A stretch of DNA of 64,000 bases, taken from positions 124,001-188,000 of the forward strand of contig NZ_JAATVW010000001.1 of assembly GCF_011947225.1 (NCBI RefSeq). The letters are read 5' to 3'. Each line of letters starts with the position of its first letter. Position 1 is the first letter of the stretch. Below, one piece after another: positions 53,859-62,397 of this stretch. A model generated the notes under the pieces. That model was not told where the DNA came from. It saw only the letters and a list, made by a program, of their open reading frames with translations, and searched no databases. A program made the position numbers and the translations under genes. The DNA comes from Planosporangium flavigriseum. Lineage in GTDB: Bacteria > Actinomycetota > Actinomycetes > Mycobacteriales > Micromonosporaceae.

Positions 53859-54512
53859 CTAGCGCAGGACCGCCTCCCGGGCCGCGGCCCGCACGTGGTC
53901 TCGCATGGCGGCCTCCGCGCCGAACCGGTCCTTGTCCATGATCCGCGCCAGCACACGTTCGTGTTCTTCCAAGGAAGACGACAGCCTTCCGGCGTTCGAA
54001 ACGGTGCGCACGACGATCCGGTGATAGGCGAGCTGGTTCATCAGGGCGCGATAGTGCTCGGCCAGCTTGATGTTGTCCGAGCCCTGGATGATCAGGTTGT
54101 GGAACTCATGAACGAGTTCCGCGTACTTCGCGTGCTCGGACGCGGCGACGGCCTCGCGCGACCTGGCCACGTTCTCTTCGAGTTGGTCCCGTTCGAGCAC
54201 CCGCCCACGAACGGCCAGGAGCCGTGCCGCCAGCCCTTCCAGCATCTCCTTGACGTCGAACAGCTCCACCACCTCCCGATTCGACGGCTCACGGATGAAG
54301 GTGCCCACCCGAGGGCGTATCTCCACGAGCCCCTCGGTCTGCAGTCGCTTCAGGGCCTCACGGATAGGGGTGCGGCTGACCCCGAAACTCTGGGCGAGGG
54401 CGGACTCGCTCAGCGCCGAATGCGAGGAGAGCTCACCGGAGACGATCAGTCGGCGAAGCGCGTCGACCACGCTCTCCGGCTGCTCCGCCCCTTCTTCCCT
54501 GCCGCGGACCAT
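53859..54512 (-). CDS. GntR-family regulator with FCD domain, catabolic island
   Basis: 217 residues from ATG 54512, chosen for GAGGAGG eight bases upstream over the ATG at 54563. Winged helix VVDALRRLIVSGELSSHSALSESALAQSFGVSRTPIREALKRL (in parts), then FCD helices with LFDVKEMLEGLAARL, VHEFHNLIIQGSDN and HRIVVRTVSNAG. It heads the minus-strand DUF1185/hydrolase group across a 138-base gap and faces the region leading to the MFS and amidohydrolase genes, so it most likely controls the island. Ligand probably a carboxylic acid intermediate. Confidence 0.87.
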   Translation of the reverse strand: MVRGREEGAEQPESVVDALRRLIVSGELSSHSALSESALAQSFGVSRTPIREALKRLQTEGLVEIRPRVGTFIREPSNREVVELFDVKEMLEGLAARLLAVRGRVLERDQLEENVARSREAVAASEHAKYAELVHEFHNLIIQGSDNIKLAEHYRALMNQLAYHRIVVRTVSNAGRLSSSLEEHERVLARIMDKDRFGAEAAMRDHVRAAAREAVLR

Positions 54513-55014
54513 GACGTTGCCCTCCTCGTAAGCGGGCCGGTCCGGCCGGGAGTCCGCCTGCATGTTGTATGGCAGTGAGTGTGTCCGGCGTTTGATCGGA
54601 AAGTCAAGACGTCTTTACCGGCAGTTTTACCTCGGACTTAATGGCCTTCACCGACGCAGTCGGACCGAATCTGCCATGCAAGAGTTGGATGACGTGAAGC
54701 GTCTGGTACACCAGCTCGACGTGGAGGTCTCCGACGGAACGCGCCGCGCCGTGAATGTTCGCGTCGGGTACTGCCCCCATCCAGGCGCCCGGCCTTCCAC
54801 TCGCCAGTCCCACGGCCATCGGACTCGCCGTGGGACTGTTGCCTGCCGGCGAGCCGGCCCGCTCACTTCCCGCACCCTCAACTGTCGCCGTGCACAGCCC
54901 CGGTCTCGGCCATCCCGAGGGCGAGGGCTATCCGACCAGTCGACGGGGCTGTCCCTGCGTCGACGGAGCGTGCAAGGCTGGTGTACTTGATGGCTCTCAG
55001 GTTCCTGACGGCTC
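54513..55014. other. Intergenic region with an 18-bp tandem repeat and no gene
   Basis: About 500 bases between the GntR gene and the end of the MFS gene. The unit GGCTCTCAGGTTCCTGAC occurs twice in tandem (54992-55009 and 55010-55027), the second copy running into the 3' end of the MFS gene. Open frames here lack ribosome sites and recognisable domains. Confidence 0.5.
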
Positions 55015-55027
55015 TCAGGTTCCTGAC
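54992..55027 (-). repeat. Two tandem 18-bp units at the MFS 3' end
   Basis: GGCTCTCAGGTTCCTGAC is repeated exactly twice across the stop codon of the MFS gene, so the duplication could have shifted the position of the stop. Confidence 0.7.
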
Positions 55028-56157
55028 CACTTCGCTCGGCCACGGCTTCCCAGCACGCTGAGAGGCACTGTCAGGATGGCCGCCAACAGAAAAATGTCCC
55101 CATAGCGGTTCGTCTCCGCGAATCCTGCGACCAGAACTGCAGCCAAGGCGCTTCCCACGAACAGGCCTGAGCCGAACAGCGCGACAACGGTCGGCCGCGC
55201 CGACGGTAGAACCTCTGTTGCCCACGTCTGCAGCGTGGAGTGCAAGAACACCCATGCCATGCCGATGAGGGCCGTTGCTACCGCCGCGTTCAGCGGTTTT
55301 TGGGAGATAGCTGCGCAGATGCACGCGACCAGCGCAGCCGCACCCCCCATCGCGATCAGCTTGACAGGGGACACGTGTCGTCGTGACAGGTAATTAGCAA
55401 CCCGCGCGAAGCCGAAGACCGACACTCCGTAGATTGCCGTGATCGCACCCGCGATCGACGCGTTCGCGCCACTGCTTTCCATGGCCGCCGGCAGGTAGGT
55501 CAGACTCCCAAGCAGGACTGCACCTTCTGCAACGGCCAGGAGGAGCACCAGCACGGTCGCCCTGGAACGGAAGACCTCCGCGAGCGGCGCCAGGAAATGA
55601 TGATGGGCGCGGGTTCGTGGCGGCTCGGCAAGAGCACCCAACTTCACGACCAGCAACAGGGCGCTCACCCCTGTCACCACGAAGGCGATCCTCCAGTTGG
55701 ACAGGTGCGAGAGAACGCCCGCTCCGAGGGATGCGACAGCGGCGCCCAGGGCGATGACCGCCACCAGATCTGTCAGCTCTCGCTGCCGTTTTCCGGCCGC
55801 TACGGTGTCGCTCACATAGACCAGCGAAGCCGGGATCGCGGCGCTGAATCCCACGCCGGCGAGCCCTCGGGCGACCAGGAGTCCCTGGGTGGACGGCACG
55901 AGGACGGACGCGATCGTTGCGCCGGCGGCAAGGAGAAGCGTCACGCGCATCATCCGTACAAGGCCAAGGCGATCTGAGATCAGGCCCCAGACCGGTTGCA
56001 TCAGGCCGTACGCGAACAGGTACACGCCGGTCACTTGCATGACTTGCGTCAGCGGCAAGCCAAGATCATGGGACATCGCCACGACCATCGGCGGCATCAC
56101 AAATCTGTCCAACGAGCTCACGAACGCCGTTAGTTGAACAAGACGTCGAGGAGTCAC
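55015..56157 (-). CDS. MFS permease
   Basis: 380 residues from GTG 56157; the open frame reaches 56370 but the first ~70 residues there are Arg/Gly-rich and not membrane-like. About 11-12 spans are visible, with the MFS loop motif GLISDRLGLVRMMRV between spans 2 and 3 and LVARGLAGVGFSAAIPASLVY in span 4. The length is a little short of the usual 400+. It probably imports or exports the island's aromatic or amino-acid-derived substrate. It is divergent from the amidohydrolase across ~540 bases that include two direct repeat operators. Confidence 0.82.
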   Translation of the reverse strand: MTPRRLVQLTAFVSSLDRFVMPPMVVAMSHDLGLPLTQVMQVTGVYLFAYGLMQPVWGLISDRLGLVRMMRVTLLLAAGATIASVLVPSTQGLLVARGLAGVGFSAAIPASLVYVSDTVAAGKRQRELTDLVAVIALGAAVASLGAGVLSHLSNWRIAFVVTGVSALLLVVKLGALAEPPRTRAHHHFLAPLAEVFRSRATVLVLLLAVAEGAVLLGSLTYLPAAMESSGANASIAGAITAIYGVSVFGFARVANYLSRRHVSPVKLIAMGGAAALVACICAAISQKPLNAAVATALIGMAWVFLHSTLQTWATEVLPSARPTVVALFGSGLFVGSALAAVLVAGFAETNRYGDIFLLAAILTVPLSVLGSRGRAKWSGT

Positions 56158-56354
56158 GAGGCCGTCGTTCCTTTCAGTGGCGATGGGCGCGAGGTCGGCC
56201 CCCAAGCGAGACACCCTCTTGGCTAGGAGCCTCTTTCTTGCGCCCCCAGGAACCTCGCCAGTCGCGGTGCCTCCAATTGAGGGCACAAAGAGATGACGAC
56301 GCCCTCGCCAGCGTCGCCCAAGGAAGCCAGATGCCGACGCAACCGCCACCCGAC

Positions 56355-56392
56355 AACTGGTATGGTACACTCCTGGCCAACTGGTATGGTAC
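56355..56392. promoter_or_regulatory. Pair of direct-repeat operator candidates
   Basis: AACTGGTATGGTAC occurs at 56355-56368 and again at 56379-56392, 24 bases apart. Each copy contains GGTA-TGG-TAC(C), a small dyad. The spacing of about two helical turns and the position in the divergent MFS/amidohydrolase region suggest cooperative binding of a regulator, perhaps the GntR protein encoded at 53859-54512. Apart from these sites, 56158-56696 shows nothing convincing. Confidence 0.55.
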
Positions 56393-56696
56393 CTTCTGCC
56401 AACGAGATTCCGAGCGAATCGAACACGCCGCGGAAAGACGTCGCGCTCTCAGTAATTCCCGCATGCAGTACACGGTGGACTACACAACTCAGCGGCACAG
56501 AGGAAGGCAGTCGCTTGCTCCGTAGAAACAGCCAGAGCCGTATCTCCACGGAGTCGACGCCTGCCCAGGAACAGACACTTGCCGGCAACCGCATGAGCCG
56601 GATGATGCCGCTGGGCGCCCGTACCAATTACCGCCTCGACGGGAAAATCATTGCCGGTGGCGGCGTAGCGGCACTCCCGACGGAAGGCGCGATGCG

Positions 56697-57569
56697 ATGA
56701 TTATCGACTGCCACAGCCATTTCTGGACCTCCAGTTTCATGGAGCCGCAGTGGATCGACCAGATGGCTCGGATCAAGGACAACTCACGAACCGGCGCGAG
56801 ACTCGATGTCTCAGTTGATAAGTACCTGGCCGGACAAGCGGGTGCGAATGCCTCGATCATTTTCGGAATGAGGGCTAGCGCGTCGGGGATCATGGTACCC
56901 AATGACGATGTGGCAAAATTCGTCACCGACGTCGGACCAAGCGCGGTAGGATTCATGTCCCTGGATCCCAGGGAGGCTGGCGCGCTAGAAGAGATGGAAC
57001 GGGCCGCACAAGACCTTCAGCTACGCGGCATCAAGCTTGGCTCACCCTACCAGGGCACCTCGCCATTGGATCCTCGGATGATGAGGATCTTCGCGCACGC
57101 GTCGACTCTAGGTCTACCCATATTGATCCATCAGGGTGCAGTCTTCGTGACGACGGGCCGACTCGCGGATGCGAACCCAATCATGATCGACGATGTCGCC
57201 CTCGCCTTCCCTAAGCTCAAAATCATCATCGCTCACATGGGGCATCCATGGGTAGCCGAGACGACCGTCGTCATGCGCCGCCATCCAAACGTGTTTACGG
57301 ATATTTCCGCTCTGTGCCACCGGCCATCCATCCTCATGACGGCATTGGCGGCAGCCAAAGAGTACGGAGTGCTCGACCGAGTCCTGTTCGGAACGGATTT
57401 CCCTATCGCCACGGTCGAGGGAACCATTTCAGCAGTAACTCGAATAGTGAAACAAATGGAGCTGGTCTACCCGGGAACGATCAGCCCAGAGGAGCTCCAC
57501 GCGCTCTTTCACAGGCCGACGTTCGACCTGCTTGAACTGGACTTCCCCAAAGAAAACTACAGGGTCTGA
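56697..57569 (+). CDS. Amidohydrolase-2 family enzyme (ACMSD-like)
   Basis: 290 residues, ATG 56697 with GGAAGG eight bases upstream. DCHSHFW is the first metal motif, GIKLGSPYQG and LIHQGAVF follow, then IIIAHMGHPWVAE with the second metal His, and LFGTDFPIATVEG with the metal Asp. This is the TIM-barrel metal-dependent decarboxylase/hydrolase family that includes ACMSD and gamma-resorcylate decarboxylase. It may decarboxylate a ring intermediate or open a lactone or amide. It is followed 68 bases later by the flavin monooxygenase gene in the same direction, suggesting consecutive steps. Confidence 0.87.
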   Translation: MIIDCHSHFWTSSFMEPQWIDQMARIKDNSRTGARLDVSVDKYLAGQAGANASIIFGMRASASGIMVPNDDVAKFVTDVGPSAVGFMSLDPREAGALEEMERAAQDLQLRGIKLGSPYQGTSPLDPRMMRIFAHASTLGLPILIHQGAVFVTTGRLADANPIMIDDVALAFPKLKIIIAHMGHPWVAETTVVMRRHPNVFTDISALCHRPSILMTALAAAKEYGVLDRVLFGTDFPIATVEGTISAVTRIVKQMELVYPGTISPEELHALFHRPTFDLLELDFPKENYRV

Positions 57570-57636
57570 CCCCCATCCGGCCCAATGCCATTTATTCAGC
57601 TAAGCCCATAGCAAAATCCGAAAGGAAGGTTCCCCA

Positions 57637-58761
57637 GTGCGCGAACAAACACATACTGGAAGGCCCAAGGCGCCGCACGCGGAAATCGCTGGCGCTGGCT
57701 TCGCGGGACTGACGGCCGCAGTGGCGCTTCTTCAGCGCGGTTGGACCGTTCGCGTGCACGAAAAGAGTCAAGAACTACGTGAATTCGGCGCCGGGATCCT
57801 CATCTGGGAAAACGGGTTGCGCGTTCTCGAGGCCATTGGCGCGCACGACGATGTGTTGGCCAGCTCGTCCGCTCCTCCGTTCTATGAGACCCGCATTCAC
57901 AATTCGACCGTGTCGAAGGAGTCCTTCGGAGACGTCCGGCTCCGAGCAATGACCCGCCAACACCTTTACCGGTCGATCCTGAATGCTGCCGTCCGCGAAG
58001 GGGCAGACATTGCTGTCGGCTCGGAGGTGGCGGGAGCGGACCCTGATGGTTCGCTCGTCCTCGCATCCGGACAGACCCTGAAAGCGGATTTGGTAGTAGG
58101 TGCGGACGGCGTCGCGTCCAAGGTACGTGACTCCATCGGCTTCACCCAGACCCGACGCAAGTCCCGGGACGGCATCACGCGGCTCCTGGTCCCGAGGCAC
58201 AAGGAAGAGCTGGGCCCCGGCGAATGGGACAACGTCATCGACTTCTGGAACTTCGAGCCGCGCGTCCTGCGAATTCTCTACGTCCCCTGCAATGACGAAA
58301 ACCTCTACATTGCTCTCATGGCACCGTGGGAGGATCCCGAGGGCTCCCGTGTTCCCATTGATCTGCCCCTCTGGCGCGAGGCGTTTCCGCAACTGGCTCC
58401 GGTACTGGAGTCTGCCGCCGGAATGCCCGGGCGCTACGACAGGTACGAGACGACCGTCCTCGAAACCTGGACCAGCGGAAAGGTGGCGCTAGTTGGAGAT
58501 GCCGCGCACGCCATGTGCCCGGCACTCGGACAGGGCGCGGGCTGCGCCATGGTCAACGCACTCGCACTGGCAGCGGCTGTCGAAGGCACCAACGACGTTG
58601 AAAACGCGCTGCAGGAATGGGAGAAGAAAGAGCGCCCCATTACCGACCGGTGCCAAGAGAAATCCGCCTTCTACGCGGAGACGCGCGGAATGTCTAAGGG
58701 GAACCAGTTCACGCCAACCGTACTAGAAGCGGCCAGGCACCGGCCGACCGGAACCTTCTAG
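57637..58761 (+). CDS. FAD-dependent aromatic monooxygenase
   Basis: 374 residues, GTG 57637 with AAAGGAAGG upstream. AEIAGAGFAGLTAAVALLQRGW is the N-terminal GxGxxG FAD fold, VVGADGVASKVRDSI gives the DG motif of group A hydroxylases, and VALVGDAAHAMCPALGQGAGCAM gives the GD(A)AH.. P..GQG motif that binds FAD ribityl. The fold matches salicylate/6-hydroxynicotinate hydroxylases. It probably ring-hydroxylates a small aromatic or heteroaromatic acid with NAD(P)H and oxygen. With the amidohydrolase, enol-lactonase-like hydrolase and regulators it defines a catabolic module. Confidence 0.9.
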   Translation: MREQTHTGRPKAPHAEIAGAGFAGLTAAVALLQRGWTVRVHEKSQELREFGAGILIWENGLRVLEAIGAHDDVLASSSAPPFYETRIHNSTVSKESFGDVRLRAMTRQHLYRSILNAAVREGADIAVGSEVAGADPDGSLVLASGQTLKADLVVGADGVASKVRDSIGFTQTRRKSRDGITRLLVPRHKEELGPGEWDNVIDFWNFEPRVLRILYVPCNDENLYIALMAPWEDPEGSRVPIDLPLWREAFPQLAPVLESAAGMPGRYDRYETTVLETWTSGKVALVGDAAHAMCPALGQGAGCAMVNALALAAAVEGTNDVENALQEWEKKERPITDRCQEKSAFYAETRGMSKGNQFTPTVLEAARHRPTGTF

Positions 58762-58867
58762 TCGACGCACCCGAGCTCCTCGATACAACCGCAGTCCTGC
58801 CAGTCATGAATTACGACAGAGCGGTCCCTGGCGAGATCCGCGATGTCCTCAAACGAAAGGTTCAAAC

Positions 58868-59326
58868 GTGGCGCTGAACATCAAGGACCTCCGTGTCTCC
58901 AGCCCGGACTTCGCCGCGGGCTCCAGGCTCGACGATGTGCATGCTTGGGACAAAGACAACGTCGCTCCGCGCCTCACGATCCACGGGGTGCCCGAGGGCA
59001 CTGTAGAGCTCGCTGTGGTCTGCCACGACCCTGACGCTCCGCTGCCCTTCGGCTTCACCCACTGGACGCTGTACGGAATCCCGCCGGAGACCACGGAGTT
59101 GGACAGGGACGCCGACAAGGTATTCCGGGCAGGACCCAACGGCACCGGTGATCCTGGGTACGTGGGTCCGCTGCCGCCAGCCGGTCACGGCCCGCACCAC
59201 TACTACTTCTGGGTGTACGCGCTCAACACGACGGTCGACGGCACCCCGTCAAGGGAAGAGTTCCTTGAGCGCTACGGAAAGAACATCATCGAACAGAACC
59301 GGATCGTGGCGACGTACGAGAACTGA
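58868..59326 (+). CDS. YbhB/YbcL-type PEBP protein
   Basis: 152 residues, GTG 58868 with GAAAGG upstream. Phosphatidylethanolamine-binding fold: VAPRLTIHGVPEGT, VVCHDPDAPLPFGFTHWTLYGIP (DPD...HW motif) and YVGPLPPAGHGPHHYYFWVYALN are canonical. It is a small cytoplasmic ligand-binding protein whose bacterial role is not settled. A 34-bp dyad follows its stop. Confidence 0.92.
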   Translation: MALNIKDLRVSSPDFAAGSRLDDVHAWDKDNVAPRLTIHGVPEGTVELAVVCHDPDAPLPFGFTHWTLYGIPPETTELDRDADKVFRAGPNGTGDPGYVGPLPPAGHGPHHYYFWVYALNTTVDGTPSREEFLERYGKNIIEQNRIVATYEN

Positions 59327-59352
59327 TACGACGGCGCAACGACTGGCATGCG

Positions 59353-59386
59353 GCTCACGGTCATCGGCATGCCGATGACCGTGAGC
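59353..59386 (+). terminator. 34-bp perfect dyad after the PEBP gene
   Basis: GCTCACGGTCATCGGCA (59353-59369) and its exact reverse complement TGCCGATGACCGTGAGC (59370-59386) abut with no loop base. It starts 26 bases after the PEBP stop. This is a likely terminator, though such a perfect palindrome could also bind a dimeric protein. Confidence 0.7.
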
Positions 59387-59576
59387 GCGTCGATCAAGGC
59401 TCCGGTACCGGCCCTCGATGATGGCCTAACGTATGGACACCGCCAGAGCAGGTCGACCCTGCCGTTCGCAGCCCGGCCAGGCTAGGTCGAGGGCAGACCC
59501 CACAGGTGCACAGTCGGCTGTCCAACGGTGCGCTGCGCAACACATCCGACGCGGTACGGATTGTGGACTGGTGTGT

Positions 59577-60005
59577 CTACGAACCTGTGGCGCCGGACCC
59601 GGATGCAGGCCGCCGCGAGAACCAGGACCTGATCAGACCAGGCAGCGACGGCCCGCCCCGCAGGCACCAGATCGCGATCACTGGGTCGCAGATCGCGCAG
59701 CCGAGCGACGAGTGCGACGCGAACGGGATGATCGGAGCACCTCGTAGGTAGTGCAGGGCGTCCCAGGCCGTGTGGAGTAGCCAGGCGATGCCGATCCAGG
59801 TGTAGGAGTCGAGGCCGCGGTAGGCGCAGTAGGTGACCGCGATGGTGAAGACGAACTCCCAGGGTCCGAAACTGCCGCTGCTGAGATAGGCGGCGCCGGC
59901 CCCGGCGACCATGATGGCGTTGAACCGCCGCCTCGTTGGCTCTCGGAGCAGGGACATGAGGAACGCGTACAGGACACCAATCAGTATCGGCGCGATGACG
60001 ACCAT
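59577..60005 (-). CDS. DUF6010 integral membrane protein
   Basis: 142 residues, ATG 60005. About four hydrophobic spans: VVIAPILIGVLYAFLMSLL, FNAIMVAGAGAAYLSSGSFGPWEF, YTWIGIAWLLHTAWDALHYLRG and SLGCAICDPVIAIWCL. HTAWDALHYL and the Cys-containing fourth span are typical of the family. The function is unknown. It lies between the PEBP gene and the GlxA-type regulator gene, which is in the same orientation. Confidence 0.8.
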   Translation of the reverse strand: MVVIAPILIGVLYAFLMSLLREPTRRRFNAIMVAGAGAAYLSSGSFGPWEFVFTIAVTYCAYRGLDSYTWIGIAWLLHTAWDALHYLRGAPIIPFASHSSLGCAICDPVIAIWCLRGGPSLPGLIRSWFSRRPASGSGATGS

Positions 60006-60140
60006 GATCGGGACGTTAATCGGCTGGTCGCGGCCGCAACAGCGGCTGTAGTGCCAGGTACCAACGGAATCTCGCCAACCATCGTGGACAGACGGTCCAG
60101 GCCCTCTGGGGCAGTGGGCTGATGGTTTGGGGCGCGGTGA

Positions 60141-61109
60141 CTACGGCTTGTAGGGGCAGCGTCCCGCGGGTCCGCGGAAGGCGGCGCGGTAGGCGTTGGG
60201 GCTGGTGCCGACGACGCGTTTGAAGCGGTCTCGGAAGGCGGTCGGTGAGCCGAATCCGACCTGGCTGGCGATCCTGTCGACGGGGTAGTCGGTGCCTTCC
60301 AGCAGGTGCTGTGCCTGGCGGATGCGGGTGCGATGCAGCCATTCCAGTGGCGTGGTGCCGGTTTGTTCGCGGAAGCGTCGGTTGAGGGTTCGGGTGCTCA
60401 TGCCCGCGTGTTCGGCGATGTCCTTCAGGGTGAGGTCGGTGTCGGCGTTGTCCTGCATCCAGCGGAGTACGGGTTCCAGGACGGAGCCGCGTGGTGTGGG
60501 TGGTTGGTCGTGGATGATGAACTGGGCTTGTCCACCCTCACGTTCCAGGGGCATCACCGACAGGCGGGCGGCGTCGGCGGCGACCGCGGAGCCGTGGTCG
60601 CGGCGGATCAGGTGTAGGCACAGGTCCAGCCCTGCCGCGGCGCCGGCCGAGGTGAGGAACTGGCCGTTGTCCACGTAGAGCACGTCCGGGTCCACCTCGA
60701 TGCTCGGGTGGAGTTTGGCGAGCGTGTCGGCGGCGAGCCAGTGGGTGGTGGCGCGGTGCCCGTCGAGTAGCCCGGTGGCGGCGAGGATGAACGCGCCTGA
60801 GCAGATCGAGGCGATGCGGGTGCCGCCCGCTGCGGCCTGGCGCAGGGCGTCGAGCACGTCGTTCGGGACGGGGACGGCGGGGTCGGCGCAGCCAGGCAGG
60901 ATGATGGTGTCCGCCTCGGCCAGGGCGTCCAAGCCCCACGGCGCTTGCAGGGTGAACGTGCCGGCGTCGACGGTCGGGGTGGCGGCGCAGATCCGGACGC
61001 GGTACGCCGGGCGGCCGTCGGGCAGCCGGGTGCGGGTGAACACCTCGATCGGCGTGGACAGGTCGAACGGGATGACGTTGTCCAGAGCCAGGACAGTCAC
61101 CGTATGCAT
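60141..61109 (-). CDS. GlxA-type AraC regulator with DJ-1/PfpI domain
   Basis: 322 residues from ATG 61109, where the DJ-1 fold begins (VTVLALDNVIPFDLSTPIEVF). The N-terminal domain has IASICSGAFILAATG with the nucleophile-position Cys, and IILPGCADP. The C-terminal AraC pair of helix-turn-helix units is complete (DNADTDLTLKDIAEHAGMSTRTLNRRF, in parts; VDRIASQVGFGSPTAFRDRF). It resembles GlxA/CdhR-type activators. It faces the truncated DJ-1-like ORF across ~180 bases, which may once have been its target gene. Confidence 0.9.
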   Translation of the reverse strand: MHTVTVLALDNVIPFDLSTPIEVFTRTRLPDGRPAYRVRICAATPTVDAGTFTLQAPWGLDALAEADTIILPGCADPAVPVPNDVLDALRQAAAGGTRIASICSGAFILAATGLLDGHRATTHWLAADTLAKLHPSIEVDPDVLYVDNGQFLTSAGAAAGLDLCLHLIRRDHGSAVAADAARLSVMPLEREGGQAQFIIHDQPPTPRGSVLEPVLRWMQDNADTDLTLKDIAEHAGMSTRTLNRRFREQTGTTPLEWLHRTRIRQAQHLLEGTDYPVDRIASQVGFGSPTAFRDRFKRVVGTSPNAYRAAFRGPAGRCPYKP

Positions 61110-61287
61110 GGCAACACCATAGGTGTACGACTGTTTCCAGCCAAACCGTGGACCAGACACGACACCGTTGTGTCCAGCTCACGTCTGGTGGCGAGAATCC
61201 GTTGGATGTTGGCAATCCAGCCTGTTCCGGTGTCCGGGGACCACGGTTAGCGTCGACGCGACCAAACGTGTGGAGGACTGTACGACA

Positions 61288-61443
61288 ATGCTGGCGCAGA
61301 TCGTGTTGTTCGATGGATTCGACCCACTGGACCTCACCACCAACGGTGGGGAGATGACCGGCCGCGCCGCGGCTGCCCGCCTGCCCGTCTCCAGGGTCAC
61401 CGAACACCGCATGGCGGCGGATTCGTCCGGAGCGGGCGCGTGA
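61288..61443 (+). pseudogene. Truncated DJ-1/PfpI-like ORF
   Basis: 51 codons from ATG 61288. MLAQIVLFDGFDPLDLTT matches the first strand and turn of DJ-1/PfpI proteins (...IVLFDGFDPLD...). The rest of the ~190-residue fold, including the Cys elbow, is missing, and the reading frame continues into unrelated residues before a TGA that overlaps the GTG of the next gene. An internal deletion is likely. It could still serve as a leader ORF for the membrane-protein gene. Confidence 0.5.
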
Positions 61444-61922
61444 CCAAGGTCCTGCTCTGCGTTCATGTGCTGGCCGCGATCATCGCAATCGGACCGGTGA
61501 CGGTCGCGGCCAGCATGTTCCCCGCCGCGACCCGCCGTGCCCTCTCGGCGCTCCACGCGGACCGCGAACTCGCCACCCTAGGCACGCTGCATCGCATCTG
61601 CCGGGTCTATGCCGCGATCGGGATCGTGGTTCCGGTATTCGGGTTCGCCACCGCCAGCAGCCTCCAGGTGCTGGGAAATGCCTGGCTGATCACGTCGATC
61701 GGGCTGACCGCCGCTGCGGCAGCGGTGCTGGCGCTGGTGATTCTGCCGCGTCAGAGCCGCATCCTCGCCAGGCTCGCTTCATCACCCGCGACCGCCGCGA
61801 ACGCGCAGAGCGATCGGAGACTGCCGGCGCGGCTGGCCATGTACACCGGAGTGTTCAACGTGTTGTGGGCCTCGGTCACCGTGCTGATGATTGTCCGACC
61901 CGGCTCGACGACGGGAGTCTGA
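61440..61922 (+). CDS. Small integral membrane protein (DUF2269-like)
   Basis: 160 residues, GTG 61440 overlapping the upstream TGA (GTGA). Four hydrophobic spans, with His in the first (LLCVHVLAAIIAIGPVTVAASMF) and long Ala/Leu/Val stretches (LITSIGLTAAAAAVLALVIL). The pattern resembles DUF2269-type four-helix membrane proteins. Followed after 2 bases by another small membrane protein gene, so the two may form a pair. Confidence 0.65.
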   Translation: MTKVLLCVHVLAAIIAIGPVTVAASMFPAATRRALSALHADRELATLGTLHRICRVYAAIGIVVPVFGFATASSLQVLGNAWLITSIGLTAAAAAVLALVILPRQSRILARLASSPATAANAQSDRRLPARLAMYTGVFNVLWASVTVLMIVRPGSTTGV

Positions 61923-61924
61923 CG

Positions 61925-62281
61925 GTGAGTTCGTCCTTGCGCCCGCTGCGGATCGCGGCGGCCGTGGAGTTGGTGTCGCTGCTCGTCCTGCTGATCAATC
62001 TCGCCACGGTGCACTGGCGGGCGGTGGCCTCTCTCATTGGGCCTACGCACGGCTGCGCCTACCTATTGGTCATCATCCTCATCGCCCGCCGACCCGAAAC
62101 CACCACAGGGACGCGAGCGACCGCCGTGCTTCCAGGCATCGGCGGCCTGCTTGCGCTCCGACGACTCGCCAGTCCCCACACCGCACGTGCGGCTCAGAAG
62201 CAAGCGGGGCGCGGAGGCCCCAATGGCGGCGACCAACCGGGCCACGACCATGAACGCCCGCAGCCGTCCCGCGCATCGTGA
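61925..62281 (+). CDS. DUF3817-type membrane protein
   Basis: 118 residues from GTG 61925, two bases after the preceding stop. LRIAAAVELVSLLVLLINLATVHW, ASLIGPTHGCAYLLVIILIARR and the following segment match DUF3817, a small family of three-span membrane proteins. The C-terminal ~40 residues are polar and rich in Gln, Gly and Pro. Function unknown. Confidence 0.75.
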   Translation: MSSSLRPLRIAAAVELVSLLVLLINLATVHWRAVASLIGPTHGCAYLLVIILIARRPETTTGTRATAVLPGIGGLLALRRLASPHTARAAQKQAGRGGPNGGDQPGHDHERPQPSRAS

Positions 62282-62397
62282 TGCGGCTGGCAAGGATAAC
62301 CGGACATGGCCGCGGTGCGGGCTTCACCACTGATCCCCTGAACCGGCGCCGCGACCGCGACGTGGGTACAGCCGAAACAGGACACACGCAGCTAGCC

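Noticed and set aside
54604-54819. 71-codon minus-strand frame between GntR and MFS genes
   Set aside because: Looks partly protein-like, but has no start signal and no family I recognise.
56293-56700. 135-codon plus-strand frame whose TGA overlaps the amidohydrolase ATG
   Set aside because: The overlap is suggestive, but composition is poor, there is no domain, and it spans the operator repeats.
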